This document shows positions 18,018 to 26,209 of a DNA stretch of 64,000 nt, in pieces (position 1 is the stretch's first letter; each line of letters begins with the position of its first letter). This stretch comes from Sporosarcina sp. FSL K6-2383 (GTDB taxonomy: Bacteria > Bacillota > Bacilli > Bacillales_A > Planococcaceae): NCBI RefSeq assembly GCF_038618305.1, contig NZ_CP152017.1, positions 1-64,000 of the forward strand, in the 5' to 3' direction. The notes below the pieces were generated by a model that saw nothing but the letters and a program-made list of their open reading frames with translations, was not told the origin of the DNA and searched no databases. The position numbers were made by a program, and so were the translations under genes.

Positions 18018-19387
18018 TTGCCACCCAACCCTTCCAATACATGTTCAAGTGCCATTCCCCGCGAGCCCTTCAACAAAATTATCGAATCAGCTCCCGTCAA
18101 GTTACGAAGCGTATCGACTAGTGGGGCATAGTCCTTTTTCGACCATAACAACTGTGCTTTGACACCCTGTCGTTGTAACGCATCCCGCAACCATTTCATG
18201 CGTGGCCCGAACAATAAAATCCCTGTTAGATCCATCGTTAGTAGTTCTCCTGCTAGTTGTTCATGGTAGTCCTGCTCCTCCGTACCAAGTTCAAGCATAT
18301 CAGCCAGAACAACCCACTTATCATTGCGTAAACTCGTCTCTTGAATGAATGCAAGCGCAGCGCGCATTGACGTGGGAGCGGCGTTATAGGCATCATTGAT
18401 CACTAACGCGCCATTTGTCATGACAACCGGCTGCATACGCATATCTGTTAACGTTGCATTGCGTAGAGCCATTCGAATGGCATCGGCGCCAACAGCTAGT
18501 TCATTGGCGAATAGAATAGCGGCAAGCGCGTTTTTCACCTGATGAGCCCCGTATACAGGAATTGCAAACGACCCATTCAATAGCCCTTTCACGGTAAAAT
18601 GACTGCCTTCATCATTAGATTCAATATTCTCCAGTGCTAATGCAGCTTTTTGATCATATCCAAAAGATAGGGCTTCAACGGCAGATTGCTGTTTAACAAG
18701 CTCCTGCAACAACGGCTCGTCACCGTCATAAAACAGTTTGCCACCCTGTTGCAGTCCATCAATGATTTCAAACTTCGCCTTAGCTATTCCTGCGCGCGAA
18801 CCTAGATCCTGCATATGCGCTTCCCCGATGTTGGTAATGATAGCGAAATGCGGCTGTGCCAACGTCGATAAAAATGAAATTTCCCCGAAGCCACTCATAC
18901 CCATTTCTAGAACAGCAATTTCTGTATCTTCATCTAAGGATAAAATAGTCAATGGTAAACCGAGTTCGTTATTGAAGTTCCCTTCTGTTTTTTGCACCTT
19001 AAAGTAAGGAGACAACACGCTTGCGACAAGATCCTTCGTGGACGTTTTACCGTTAGACCCTGTAATTCCAATGACTTTACATGACAAGGTATCGCGGTAA
19101 GCACGCGCTAGCTTCTGTAATGCAAGCTCAGGATCATCCACAAAAATTAACCCTATATCCGCTGGTGGATTTGGCTCATCTGTCATCCATAAAGCGGCAA
19201 CGGCACCTTGTTCAATAGCCCGTTGCACATAGCGATGTCCATTCACCTGATCCCCACGGAAAGGGATAAACAAATCTCCCGCCTGCACAGTCCGCGAGTC
19301 GATGGACACGCCTGTTACGAGCACGCCATTCATATGTTGTCCGGTCGCTTGCAGCCACGCCGCCAGTTCTGTCAAATTCCGTTTCAT
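18014..19387 (-). CDS. murF: UDP-N-acetylmuramoyl-tripeptide--D-alanyl-D-alanine ligase
   Basis: The 457-residue Mur ligase adds the D-Ala-D-Ala dipeptide to UDP-MurNAc-tripeptide. The ATP-binding loop ITGSNGKTSTKD is near residue 110, and the family's NDAYNAAPTSMRAAL and VLADMLELG motifs follow. ATG at 19387 lies 12 nt after the ddl stop; an in-frame GTG four codons earlier is less likely. Its substrate dipeptide is made by Ddl, encoded immediately upstream in the same operon. Confidence 0.95.
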   Translation of the reverse strand: MKRNLTELAAWLQATGQHMNGVLVTGVSIDSRTVQAGDLFIPFRGDQVNGHRYVQRAIEQGAVAALWMTDEPNPPADIGLIFVDDPELALQKLARAYRDTLSCKVIGITGSNGKTSTKDLVASVLSPYFKVQKTEGNFNNELGLPLTILSLDEDTEIAVLEMGMSGFGEISFLSTLAQPHFAIITNIGEAHMQDLGSRAGIAKAKFEIIDGLQQGGKLFYDGDEPLLQELVKQQSAVEALSFGYDQKAALALENIESNDEGSHFTVKGLLNGSFAIPVYGAHQVKNALAAILFANELAVGADAIRMALRNATLTDMRMQPVVMTNGALVINDAYNAAPTSMRAALAFIQETSLRNDKWVVLADMLELGTEEQDYHEQLAGELLTMDLTGILLFGPRMKWLRDALQRQGVKAQLLWSKKDYAPLVDTLRNLTGADSIILLKGSRGMALEHVLEGLGGK

Positions 19388-19399
19388 GTTACACCACAC

Positions 19400-20464
19400 T
19401 CAATCCATCATATATTGTATGTTCTGCTTTTCTGCATGGCGTTGTATTGCCAATTCAATCAGTTTATCGATTAATTCAGGATACGCCACACCCGTCTGCT
19501 GCCAAAGTAACGGAAACATACTTGTCGGCGTAAAGCCTGGCATTGTGTTCACTTCATTAATGAGCACTTCATCCGCTACTGTTACAAAGAAGTCTGCACG
19601 TACCAAGCCTGAACAATCGAGTACTTTATAAGCACGTAGCGCCATGTCTGCCATTGTCTTCGCAACTTCCGCTGACACTTGTGCAGGAATAACTAATTCT
19701 GTATTACCATCTTTATATTTTGCTTCGTAATCATAAAATGCAGTTACTGGTTTGATTTCCCCTGGTACTGAACAGGAAGGCTCGTCATTACCCATGACAC
19801 CCATTTCAATTTCACGCGCGACAACACCCTGCTCAACAATGATGCGTCGGTCAAACTTCAGCGCCATATCGACTGCCGCAATCAGACTTTCTCTATCCGT
19901 TGCCTGACTAATGCCAACACTCGACCCGAGATTTGCCGGTTTAACAAACATCGGCCAGCTGAGTTCACTTTCCATTTTATCTATCCATTGTTGACGATCC
20001 TGCGACCAGCTACTGCGTAGGAAGAAAACATAAGGAACCTGTTGCAAATCAACCTGTGCAAATAATTGCTTCATAACGACCTTATCCATACCAGCAGATG
20101 ATGCGAGCACACCATTTCCTACATACGGAATATTCATCACTTCAAATAAACCTTGTACCGTACCATCTTCCCCATTCGTACCGTGAAGAAGCGGAAAAAT
20201 GATATCCAATGCTTCACCATTCAAAAAATTATGGATGCTATCCGGCTTGTCATCTCCCTCTCCTACAAGTCGAAGTTCCTCAAGTGTAGCTACTGGCCCC
20301 TCAAGTGCTGAGCCCCGTCGCCATTCACCGTCATAAGTAATATAAACCGGAATCACTTCATATTTGCTAAAATCCACCGCCTGCGTCACTGCACGTGCTG
20401 TCGACAATGACACTTCATGCTCCGCCGACTTTCCCCCATAAACAATACCCAATCTCTTTTTCAT
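19400..20464 (-). CDS. ddl: D-alanine--D-alanine ligase
   Basis: The 354-residue ATP-grasp enzyme condenses two D-alanines. Motifs include GGKSAEHEVSLSTA at the N-terminus, PLLHGTNGEDGTVQG near residue 92, MFVKPANLGSSVGI near 172, and NEVNTMPGFTPTSMFP near 313. FYDYEAKY, with its tyrosine, suits a dipeptide ligase rather than a D-Ala-D-lactate ligase. ATG at 20464 follows GTGAGGG. Confidence 0.95.
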   Translation of the reverse strand: MKKRLGIVYGGKSAEHEVSLSTARAVTQAVDFSKYEVIPVYITYDGEWRRGSALEGPVATLEELRLVGEGDDKPDSIHNFLNGEALDIIFPLLHGTNGEDGTVQGLFEVMNIPYVGNGVLASSAGMDKVVMKQLFAQVDLQQVPYVFFLRSSWSQDRQQWIDKMESELSWPMFVKPANLGSSVGISQATDRESLIAAVDMALKFDRRIIVEQGVVAREIEMGVMGNDEPSCSVPGEIKPVTAFYDYEAKYKDGNTELVIPAQVSAEVAKTMADMALRAYKVLDCSGLVRADFFVTVADEVLINEVNTMPGFTPTSMFPLLWQQTGVAYPELIDKLIELAIQRHAEKQNIQYMMD

Positions 20465-20548
20465 CGTTAACCCTCACTGTCCGTTGATTTTCTATACTAT
20501 AGTTTACCATGAACCAATCATTTTCATGAATCATTTGAAAAAGTTTAA

Positions 20549-20863
20549 TCAACCAAATACCTTAAGCCCCACAACTCCTGCGATGATAAAGGACAAAAAC
20601 AAAAACTTCAATGCATTGCGCTTTTCTTGGAAGAAAAACATACCAATCAGCACACTACCCGCCGCTCCGATTCCTGTCCAAACCGCATACCCCGTGCCAA
20701 CGGGCAATTCTTTCATCGCAAATGACAATAAAAAGAAGCTAAGTGCACCTGATAAAACAGTGAGTGCCGTATATTTTTTATTGCGAAAGCCTTCGGATAA
20801 TTTCATCGTGACGACAAACGCCACCTCAAATAGACCTGCAACGATGAGGATGAACCAAGACAT
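20549..20863 (-). CDS. SMR family transporter, second subunit of a pair
   Basis: This 104-residue, four-helix small multidrug resistance protein has the conserved glutamate in the first helix (AGLFEVAFVV) and PVGTGYAVWTGIGAAGSV in the third. Its start overlaps the stop of the preceding SMR gene by one base, as in paired SMR pumps such as YkkCD or YvdRS. Such pairs export guanidinium or cationic compounds. I see no guanidine riboswitch upstream, so the substrate stays open. Confidence 0.88.
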   Translation of the reverse strand: MSWFILIVAGLFEVAFVVTMKLSEGFRNKKYTALTVLSGALSFFLLSFAMKELPVGTGYAVWTGIGAAGSVLIGMFFFQEKRNALKFLFLSFIIAGVVGLKVFG

Positions 20864-21195
20864 TAGTCAGTTTCCCCCTTTCCATCAGCAAGTTTTAAGC
20901 CGACAATTCCAACTAGTAAAAGCACTAGGAAAAATAGTTTTCCTACCCCTGCACCTTCCGCAAAGAAAACAATACCAACAACAGCTGTCCCCGCTGCTCC
21001 AATTCCCGTAAAAATAGCATATGCCGTGCCAATCGGAATGGCTTCCAACGCTTTGGCAAATAAAAAGAAACTAACAACAATAAAGATAATGGTCACAATA
21101 GAGGGTAGCAAAACGGTAAAGCCGTGCGCTTCCTTCAATCCAATTGCCCAAATAATTTCAGTGACACCCGCGATCAATAAATAAACCCACGCCAT
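20863..21195 (-). CDS. SMR family transporter, first subunit of a pair
   Basis: This 110-residue, four-helix protein has the conserved membrane glutamate in AGVTEIIWAIGLK and PIGTAYAIFTGIGAAGTA in helix 3. It forms an asymmetric heteromeric exporter with the downstream SMR protein, to which it is translationally coupled. ATG at 21195 lies 9 nt after AAAGGA; the ATG two codons earlier is too close. Confidence 0.88.
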   Translation of the reverse strand: MAWVYLLIAGVTEIIWAIGLKEAHGFTVLLPSIVTIIFIVVSFFLFAKALEAIPIGTAYAIFTGIGAAGTAVVGIVFFAEGAGVGKLFFLVLLLVGIVGLKLADGKGETD

Positions 21196-21363
21196 TATCA
21201 TGATTCCTTTCTCAACGAGTCAATTTTTCCACAAGCTTAGCACGCAAGGTTGTGCCGGGCAACTTTGTAATTCCTTAAGCGTCCAATATGAGGATATGCA
21301 TCTACACGCCGGATGCGCTATACTAAGAGATGTTCATATATTACATTAAAGGTGACTTAAAAA

Positions 21364-22566
21364 ATGAAATTACCTAATAGACAAAAAGAACGTTTTGACT
21401 GGACACTCGCATTTATCTTATTGATATTTTTCTTGATAAGTGTATTTGCAATTGCCTCTGCACAAACAACAGGGCAATACAAATACGAAGGCGAACCCAT
21501 TAACTTCGTTCCATCGCAAATTCAGTGGTATATCATTGGGACGATTATTATTGCCATTACGATGTACTTGGAGCCTGAACAATATAAAAAGGCAGCTTGG
21601 ATTATTTACGGCGGTGGTATTTTTTTACTAGCTACTTTGGAGTTTCTTCCCGATGGCTTATCACTTGTAGCGGAAAGAAACGGGGCAAAAAGCTGGTTCC
21701 ACATTCCTGGAGTCGGGAGTATTCAACCCGCCGAGTTTATGAAGACCTTTTTCATTATTGGCATGGCACGAATGATTACTACCCATCATGAAAAGTTCAT
21801 CAAAAAAACGTTAAAGACAGATTTCTACCTGCTTGGAAAGATTATAGCCATTTTGTTCATTCCTTTATTTTTCGTCATGAAACAGCCCGATCTTGGCACA
21901 GCGCTCGTATTCATCGCGATTACGGCTGCCTTGATCATTGTTTCTGGGATTACATGGCGCATCATCGTACCTATCTTTGCTGGAACTGCCACACTCGGCG
22001 TTACATTACTGTTGTTGGCACTGTACGCGCAGAAGTTTCTTGAAGATACGTTCGGCTTTAAGTCTTATCAAGCCGCAAGGATCTACTCATGGATCGACCC
22101 TTATAGCTATGCGTCTGATGAAGGGATGCATCTCATTACATCGTTGAATGCCATTGGATCTGGTGAAATTTTAGGTAAAGGCTATAAAGGTCGAGAGGTG
22201 TATGTTGCCGAGAGTCATACTGACTTCATTTTCACATCCATTGGGGAAGATTGGGGATTCATCGGTGCCAGCCTTGTTATTTGTATGTATTTCTTTCTCA
22301 TTTATCATTTAACAAAAATTACACTTGAATTGAAAGATTCATTTAGCACATATATTTGTGCTGGGATTATTGCCATGATTACGTTTCACGTTTTTGAAAA
22401 TATCGGCATGACCATTCAATTATTGCCGATTACAGGAATTCCACTGCCGTTCATCAGTTATGGGGGAAGCTCTCTGATGGGAAATATGCTGGCAATTGGG
22501 CTAGTATTTAGTATGAAGTTTCATCATCGAACGTATATGTTTAGTTCAGATGAGGACGATGAATAA
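21364..22566 (+). CDS. rodA: RodA/FtsW-type SEDS peptidoglycan glycosyltransferase
   Basis: The 400-residue polytopic protein (about ten helices) shows SEDS family signatures: NGAKSWFHIPGVGSIQPAEFMK near residue 105, KQPDLGTALVF near 175, SHTDFIFTSIGEDWGFIG near 285 and ITGIPLPFISYGGSSLMGNM near 355. SEDS proteins polymerise lipid II together with a class B PBP. The elongation (RodA) rather than division role is inferred from the overall sequence. It is transcribed divergently from the SMR pair and ends at a strong terminator. Confidence 0.9.
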   Translation: MKLPNRQKERFDWTLAFILLIFFLISVFAIASAQTTGQYKYEGEPINFVPSQIQWYIIGTIIIAITMYLEPEQYKKAAWIIYGGGIFLLATLEFLPDGLSLVAERNGAKSWFHIPGVGSIQPAEFMKTFFIIGMARMITTHHEKFIKKTLKTDFYLLGKIIAILFIPLFFVMKQPDLGTALVFIAITAALIIVSGITWRIIVPIFAGTATLGVTLLLLALYAQKFLEDTFGFKSYQAARIYSWIDPYSYASDEGMHLITSLNAIGSGEILGKGYKGREVYVAESHTDFIFTSIGEDWGFIGASLVICMYFFLIYHLTKITLELKDSFSTYICAGIIAMITFHVFENIGMTIQLLPITGIPLPFISYGGSSLMGNMLAIGLVFSMKFHHRTYMFSSDEDDE

Positions 22567-22567
22567 G

Positions 22568-22600
22568 AAAAACTCCGACATAATTTTGTCGGAGTTTTTC
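22568..22600. terminator. Bidirectional terminator after rodA
   Basis: AAAAACTCCGACA and TGTCGGAGTTTTT form a stem around a short loop, with T-runs on both strands. It serves rodA on the plus strand and the 46-residue gene on the minus strand. Confidence 0.88.
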
Positions 22601-22601
22601 T

Positions 22602-22742
22602 TTATTGCGACTGAATTTGTGGGTCTTGCGCAGGTGGCGCTAGGGCTTTCAGCATTTCCAGACGGGATTTCGTCAATGTTGCCGAAACACCCAACTTCGC
22701 CAAGTTGGAGATGATCGTTTTCAAATCAACTTCTTTAGCCAT
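22602..22742 (-). CDS. Small hypothetical protein, 46 residues
   Basis: ATG at 22742 follows GAGGTGGAAAAG and opens a 46-codon frame starting MAKEVDLKTIISNL and ending in a proline/glutamine-rich tail (APPAQDPQIQSQ). The middle (LGVSATLTKSRLEMLKAL) looks like two amphipathic helices. It has a good ribosome-binding site and a terminator immediately after its stop, so it is probably real. I do not recognise a family. It is transcribed toward rodA. Confidence 0.7.
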   Translation of the reverse strand: MAKEVDLKTIISNLAKLGVSATLTKSRLEMLKALAPPAQDPQIQSQ

Positions 22743-22877
22743 CTTTTCCACCTCGACCTTTCTATTAGTTCAAGACGTTTATATACAGATAAAGTTTCTT
22801 ATTTTCATGGAATTTATTCCATACAATTCCTACTACAATCATACCACTCCTATCCACTTTTAAATCTTTCAATTATG

Positions 22878-22900
22878 TTACAAATTATGCCCATTTGTAA
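22878..22900. promoter_or_regulatory. Candidate operator upstream of efflux gene
   Basis: TTACAAAT and ATTTGTAA form a perfect 8-bp inverted repeat with a 7-nt spacer. A second palindrome, ATGGAAT-TT-ATTCCAT, lies at 22807-22822. Both are in the 300-nt intergenic space between the 46-residue gene and the MFS gene; which gene they control is unknown. Confidence 0.4.
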
Positions 22901-23041
22901 ATAGTTCATACATTGAAATTTTGTTCACATCAATCATTTGGTTGGATACTTCATATAATTAGCAAATTATACATATCCTTTGTGCCTTTAAGCTTTGACG
23001 GTTAAAATGAGAGTAGCGATTTGAAAGAAAGTGGGGTTATG

Positions 23042-24214
23042 ATGAAAAAAGCAATTCTTCTACTTATGTCCATACAATTTTTTGTTTATCTCGGATTTGG
23101 TATTATTATTCCGATTCTTCCCGAGGTTGTTGTGCAGCAAGGTTTTTCTGAGATCCACGTCGGGGGACTTTTAACCGTCTACGCACTCGCTTCCTTCTTT
23201 ACCGCACCACTTTGGGGCTCATTGTCAGATCGAACAGGCAGAAAAAAGTTAATCATGATAGGGCTACTCGGCTTCAGTATGAGCTTTTTACTGTTTGCGT
23301 TATTCATCGAAAATTTACCTCTTCTATATGTGTCACGCGTAGTTGGCGGCGTGTTCTCTGGCGCTCTCTACACGGCCGTGACTGGATTCGTTGCAGATAT
23401 GACCGATGAGGAAAATCGCAATAAATATATGGGGTTGCTCGGTATGTCAATTGGACTTGGCTTTATTTTTGGGCCTGCGATTGGGGGCGTACTTGGTCAT
23501 TCAAGTCTACAACTTCCGTTCATCGCATCCGGCGTATTGACTTTACTATTAATGATCTACGCAGGAATCATTTTGAAAGAACCAGAACGACGTGGACAAG
23601 CGAATAAACGAGCTCTGCTCCCTAAAGGCGGGGTTATGCTGTGGCAATATCGTATTCGTTTTCTATTCTTGTTCTCCTTCACGGTAACGTTTTTACTTGC
23701 TGGACTTGAAGCGACGTTCCAGCTGTTCCAAATGTCCAAAATTGACATTACTCCACTTCAACTCGGCTACTTGTTCATGGCTAGCGGTTTTGTTGATGCA
23801 GCCATTCAAGGTGGGGTCGTTCGTCGGGTGAAAAATGGGACCGAAACAAAATGGATTATCTGTGCACAACTCATAGCCGCGCTAGGACTTATACTCATTC
23901 CATTCACGTCTAGTCTTATTTGGGCAGGTTTCGCGTTGAGCGTTTTCACTGGCGGGAATGCACTTGCCCGGACCGTTTTGGTATCATTGACAACAAAAGA
24001 ATCGGGCGGAAAGTATGGAACGGCGGCCGGAATGGCATATTCTATGGATAATATGGGGCGAATTATCGGGCCAGTGCTATTCATGTGGATTTTCACACAA
24101 CAAGCCGGCAATATGTATTTTATTTCAGCCGTGCTTGCCATCCTATCTATAGGTTTGATTATGCTATTTAAGAATTCGACTAAAACATTGCGAAATTCGA
24201 ACGTTACCTCCTAA
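23042..24214 (+). CDS. MFS drug-type efflux transporter
   Basis: The 390-residue, twelve-helix transporter has the MFS loop 2-3 motif GSLSDRTGRKKLIMIG near residue 63 and the drug-antiporter motif C region GLGFIFGPAIGGVLG near 140, pointing to a proton-coupled exporter of the NorA/Bmr/TetA kind. The ATG at 23042 is 5 nt after GTGGGG; the ATG just before and an upstream TTG are alternatives. The substrate cannot be read from the sequence. Confidence 0.85.
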   Translation: MKKAILLLMSIQFFVYLGFGIIIPILPEVVVQQGFSEIHVGGLLTVYALASFFTAPLWGSLSDRTGRKKLIMIGLLGFSMSFLLFALFIENLPLLYVSRVVGGVFSGALYTAVTGFVADMTDEENRNKYMGLLGMSIGLGFIFGPAIGGVLGHSSLQLPFIASGVLTLLLMIYAGIILKEPERRGQANKRALLPKGGVMLWQYRIRFLFLFSFTVTFLLAGLEATFQLFQMSKIDITPLQLGYLFMASGFVDAAIQGGVVRRVKNGTETKWIICAQLIAALGLILIPFTSSLIWAGFALSVFTGGNALARTVLVSLTTKESGGKYGTAAGMAYSMDNMGRIIGPVLFMWIFTQQAGNMYFISAVLAILSIGLIMLFKNSTKTLRNSNVTS

Positions 24215-24220
24215 AAAGTG

Positions 24221-24275
24221 AAGGAACTATCCCAAAAGGTCATGAAATATGACTTTTCAGGATAGTTCCTTTTTC
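24221..24275. terminator. Terminator between MFS gene and HD-GYP gene
   Basis: AAGGAACTATCC and GGATAGTTCCTT form a stem enclosing a second small hairpin (AAAGGTCAT / ATGACTTT), with TTTTT after it on the plus strand. The two flanking genes converge on it. Confidence 0.85.
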
Positions 24276-25985
24276 TCACACTTTTTGCACAACGTCATTT
24301 ACTGTATTCTGACTATAAAGTTGCCCATAAATGTTAACAGAGCTTTTTGATCCATTTGAAATAGATTCCACTATATTCACAAGATCTTCCTCAGTTAAGT
24401 GTATACTTTCCGTTTCCGGTAAAAAATCTATAATGTTTAACGACTGGGGAGTCTCAGCTCGGATAAAGCAAACCTTTTCAACTTTACAACTTCGCACTAG
24501 CTCCTGAATACTCTCATAGGTCATTTGCTGTTTCACTACAATCGGTAATACTCGTTCAATGTGTAGCAAACCAATAATCACTTTCAAGTAAACAGATTGT
24601 TCAGGCATCCCTTTCAGGATAAACAATGTGGTCGCATGATAATGATTTTCTTTTATAAAATTGTCTTCAATATCTTGTAACAATTTTATTAATAGCGCAA
24701 CCCGTTTACGGAACAGTGCATAATTGATCTTTTTGCCCTTCTGTAAAATATCTAATATTCGATAAGTTGGCATGATTACTTGAATGTAGATTTCCTCTAG
24801 CCGCAGACCATCAATCAATTTTATATAATCATCCATTACTTGTCGTTCTTCACCAACTAATAGCTTATTCATAAACCCTTTAAAAATCTCCCGAAACGTA
24901 GTCGTTTGATAATGAAGCATTTTTGAAATAGTTAGCTTAAAATCATACGGTAGGTCAAATCCTCTCGCACTATTAATACGTTTCACTTTAGGAAGCATAG
25001 GCACAGCTTCATTTACCTGCTCAATAATCGCAAGCGAATTATCCGATAAAAGAACTGTTGAATTAAGAGGATAAATGTTAATGAACTCTATAAACTCACT
25101 TAATAGTTCTGAATCAAATTTGGAGCTCTCACGCAATAAAATTTCTAATGCTTCCGATGCGTGTAAAGCCTCTTTATAGGGACGTTTTAACGTTAAGGCA
25201 GAGTAGACATCTACAAGATGAAGGATTTTGAGCGCTTCTGTCATGTTTTCTTGAGTCGATCTTTCAGGATAGCCCGAACCGTCCATTCGTTCGTGATGCG
25301 ATTTAGCATAATGCGCAATATGATGCTGCCCCAATGAATTCAAAAGTTCATAACCTGCAACAGTATGGTTTTGCATCGTCTTGAATTCATCATAACTTAG
25401 CTTCCTTTTACTTTTTAATAACTTAATCGGAATATAGAGCTTGCCAATATCATGAAATAAATAGCCTAAAGCAGCCGACTCTAAATCGGAAATCCCTTTT
25501 GCCTTCGCGAAAAGTGTTCCCAATACAAAGACATCAAAGGAGTGGGTAAATGAGTACTGATCTATTTCTTTCAATTGATACAGCTTATCGATAAAATGAT
25601 TTTCATTATGAACCTTTATAAATAAGTCTATAATAAAGTCAAGATCATCAATATTGTCAATTTTTTTACCGTATCTCTGCTCACTAAAAATTAGCTCAAA
25701 TGTATCGCGAAACACCGTTCGATAGCGTTCATCGATATGTTGACTCATATCCTCCAACGAACGAGCCACTATTTGCTCCTCTTCCTCTTTTTTATATTCT
25801 TGCTCATCCAATGAATCTATTATTGCTAATTCTCTAATTTCCCATTTCTTTAACTTTACTAGCATCCCTTCTGTTAAAATTGTATTTTTAGCTACAACTA
25901 AGCGGCCATTTATAATAATATCCGATGCCAAAATTTCGTTCACCATTACTTCATTAATATGTTTCTTAACTTTGTTCCCCTTCAT
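24276..25985 (-). CDS. HD-GYP protein with degenerate cobalamin-binding-like C-terminus
   Basis: The 569-residue protein has an HD-GYP phosphodiesterase domain (about 145-300) with the metal residues in THSFDV (147-152) and FHDIGKLYIP (177-186) and the full HHERMDGSGYP signature (230-240), so c-di-GMP hydrolysis is plausible. Residues about 371-440 (LLVGEERQVMDDYIKLIDG, EEIYIQVIMPTYRILDIL) resemble the four-helix B12-binding-2 domain of CarH-like regulators, and 448-515 resemble the following Rossmann-like half. The cobalamin-ligating motifs are absent. The start follows AAAGGAG. Confidence 0.82.
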   Translation of the reverse strand: MKGNKVKKHINEVMVNEILASDIIINGRLVVAKNTILTEGMLVKLKKWEIRELAIIDSLDEQEYKKEEEEQIVARSLEDMSQHIDERYRTVFRDTFELIFSEQRYGKKIDNIDDLDFIIDLFIKVHNENHFIDKLYQLKEIDQYSFTHSFDVFVLGTLFAKAKGISDLESAALGYLFHDIGKLYIPIKLLKSKRKLSYDEFKTMQNHTVAGYELLNSLGQHHIAHYAKSHHERMDGSGYPERSTQENMTEALKILHLVDVYSALTLKRPYKEALHASEALEILLRESSKFDSELLSEFIEFINIYPLNSTVLLSDNSLAIIEQVNEAVPMLPKVKRINSARGFDLPYDFKLTISKMLHYQTTTFREIFKGFMNKLLVGEERQVMDDYIKLIDGLRLEEIYIQVIMPTYRILDILQKGKKINYALFRKRVALLIKLLQDIEDNFIKENHYHATTLFILKGMPEQSVYLKVIIGLLHIERVLPIVVKQQMTYESIQELVRSCKVEKVCFIRAETPQSLNIIDFLPETESIHLTEEDLVNIVESISNGSKSSVNIYGQLYSQNTVNDVVQKV

Positions 25986-26035
25986 ATTAACTACTCCTTT
26001 CCATATTTATATCTAATTCTCTATATATGAGCACG

Positions 26036-26076
26036 ACAAAAAAACCGCTAGTACCTTTAGCATACAGGCACGCGGT
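26036..26076 (-). terminator. Terminator downstream of the MalT-like regulator
   Basis: On the minus strand ACCGC...GCGGT with an inner TGCC/GGTA helix is followed by seven T residues. A 9-bp inverted repeat, TATTGACAA (26086-26094) and TTGTCAATA (26126-26134), lies just beyond. Confidence 0.65.
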
Positions 26077-26209
26077 CTAAACTACTATTGACAAATGTTA
26101 ATGGTTTGTCGAAAAAGTGCGATTATTGTCAATAAAGAGTGCTATTTATCCTTAAAACGACTCATTTATGGTCAGCGTCTAATTATAAGCAGGCTAAACG
26201 TAAAGTCAC

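Noticed and set aside
20863..21363. Guanidine (ykkC-type) riboswitch upstream of the SMR pair
   Set aside because: I looked for ykkC and mini-ykkC conserved sequences and found none in the 170-nt upstream space.
26036..26134. Possible c-di-GMP riboswitch upstream of the HD-GYP gene
   Set aside because: The conserved GEMM sequence elements are missing; the hairpin is followed by a T-run and is better explained as the terminator of the MalT-like gene.
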